A stretch of DNA of 6,075 bases. Origin: an uncultured Clostridia bacterium (lineage in GTDB: Bacteria; Bacillota_A; Clostridia; Oscillospirales; Oscillospiraceae). Positions 5,430 through 6,075 of this stretch are shown piece after piece; position 1 is the stretch's first letter; each line of letters starts with the position of its first letter. Position numbers and translations under genes: made by a program. The stretch covers positions 1 to 6,075 of the forward strand of contig CAMVGI010000087.1 of assembly GCA_947166955.1 (NCBI GenBank), given 5' to 3'. Under the pieces are notes generated by a model. The model did no database searches, had not been told where the DNA came from, and saw nothing but the letters and a program-made list of their open reading frames with translations.

Positions 5430-5435
5430 ACGACT

Positions 5436-6075
5436 ATGGGGCAGGACGAGCGAAAACGGAATATCCGCACCGTCGGCGCGATGATGGCGCTGACGCTGCT
5501 GGGCAAGGTGCTGGGCCTTATGCGCGACATGCTGCTGGGGCGGAATTTCGCCACCGGCATGGCGGCGGACGCGTTTTTGACCGCGAGCCGCATCCCGCGC
5601 AACTTTTTCGACGCGATCTTTGCCTCCGCCATTTCGGCGAGCTTTATCCCCGTTTTTAACGAATACCTCGAAAAAAAGGGCAGGGACGAGGCGTTCCGGC
5701 TGTCGGACGCGTTCATCACGCTTATGACGCTGCTCACCGCCGCGCTCAGCGCGCTGGGGATGCTTTTTGCGAAGCCGCTCACGGCGCTGCTTGCCAACGG
5801 CTTCGACGCCGAGACCGCCGCACTGTGCGCGTATCTGCTGCGGCTGCTGTTCCCGACGGTGCTCTTTACGGGACTTGCGTTCTCGCTTGTGGGCATTTTG
5901 CAGTCGCTCGGCGAATTCAACATCCCCGCGCTCCTCTCCGCCGCGTCGAACGCGGTCATCATCCTCTACTACCTCTTTTTTGTCGACCGTTTCGGCGTCG
6001 TCGGCCTCGCGGCGGCGTTTCTCGTCGGCTGGGGCGCGCAGGTGCTCATCCAGCTCCCGTCGCTGCGGAAATTCG
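5436..6075 (+). CDS. murJ: Lipid II flippase MurJ (MviN family), N-terminal 213 residues, cut by window edge
   Basis: MurJ is a polytopic membrane protein of the MOP exporter superfamily that moves lipid-linked peptidoglycan precursor from the inner to the outer face of the cytoplasmic membrane. Full-length members have about 500 residues and 14 membrane segments; about 40% is present here. The MviN pattern is visible at GKVLGLMRDMLLGRNF (23-38), MAADAFLTASRIP (42-54) and SASFIPVFNEYLEKKGRDEAF (67-87). Hydrophobic segments lie roughly at 12-29, 60-74, 92-112, 133-156, 164-182 and 187-206. Aligned by eye to E. coli MurJ, R24 and D39 are kept (R30, D45), R18 is lysine (K24), and R52/R53 become F58/D59. 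The ATG is preceded by AAGGGA. The gene has its own promoter and is divergent from murC. It could in principle be another MOP-family flippase, but the MviN motifs and the neighbour make MurJ the best call. Confidence 0.92.
   Translation, partial: MGQDERKRNIRTVGAMMALTLLGKVLGLMRDMLLGRNFATGMAADAFLTASRIPRNFFDAIFASAISASFIPVFNEYLEKKGRDEAFRLSDAFITLMTLLTAALSALGMLFAKPLTALLANGFDAETAALCAYLLRLLFPTVLFTGLAFSLVGILQSLGEFNIPALLSAASNAVIILYYLFFVDRFGVVGLAAAFLVGWGAQVLIQLPSLRKF

Noticed and set aside
5408..5962. A 184-codon minus-strand open frame opposite murJ
   Set aside because: It is antisense to a membrane protein gene with clear MviN motifs. Its Ser-rich product is a typical shadow and it has no ribosome binding site evidence.

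Overview
The window looks like an ordinary chromosomal housekeeping region from a GC-rich member of the Clostridia, most likely Oscillospiraceae (Ruminococcaceae) or a close relative. That placement is inference. It rests on the dnaG-sigA gene pair, Firmicutes-style MurC and MurJ motifs, strong AGGAGG-type ribosome binding sites about 8 nt from the start codons, GC-rich coding sequence and AT-rich intergenic regions with sigma-A promoters.

Layout. From 1 to 2513 the minus strand carries dnaG (primase, complete) followed by sigA/rpoD (primary sigma factor; the first 240 codons, cut by the window edge), 17 nt apart with the sigA ribosome binding site in the gap. The 182-bp divergent region 2514-2695 holds a perfect consensus promoter (TTGACA, 17 bp, TATAAT) with an operator-like dyad around its -10 box. 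It drives a short Sfp-type phosphopantetheinyl transferase gene (2696-3286, plus). A perfect 11-bp stem at 3319-3343 acts as a shared terminator between this gene and the convergent minus-strand unit. That unit is murC (3902-5272) followed by a YbaK/ProX-type prolyl-tRNA editing gene (3365-3898), 3 nt apart and probably translationally coupled. The 163-bp divergent region 5273-5435 contains back-to-back promoters for murC (minus) and murJ (plus). murJ enters the right edge and is cut after 213 codons.

How the genes fit together. DnaG and SigA link replication priming with housekeeping transcription. MurC adds L-alanine to UDP-MurNAc in the cytoplasm, and MurJ flips the finished lipid II across the membrane, so the divergent murC/murJ pair brackets the peptidoglycan precursor pathway. 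The YbaK-family protein is predicted to clear mischarged tRNA-Pro. The phosphopantetheinyl transferase activates carrier proteins that are not encoded here.

I found no mobile element, CRISPR array, RNA gene, phage gene or defence gene, and nothing that looks like a new multi-gene system. The points most worth a second look are the dyad over the phosphopantetheinyl transferase promoter, the shortened form of that enzyme, the murC/murJ divergent promoter region, and lineage-type departures in SigA and MurJ.
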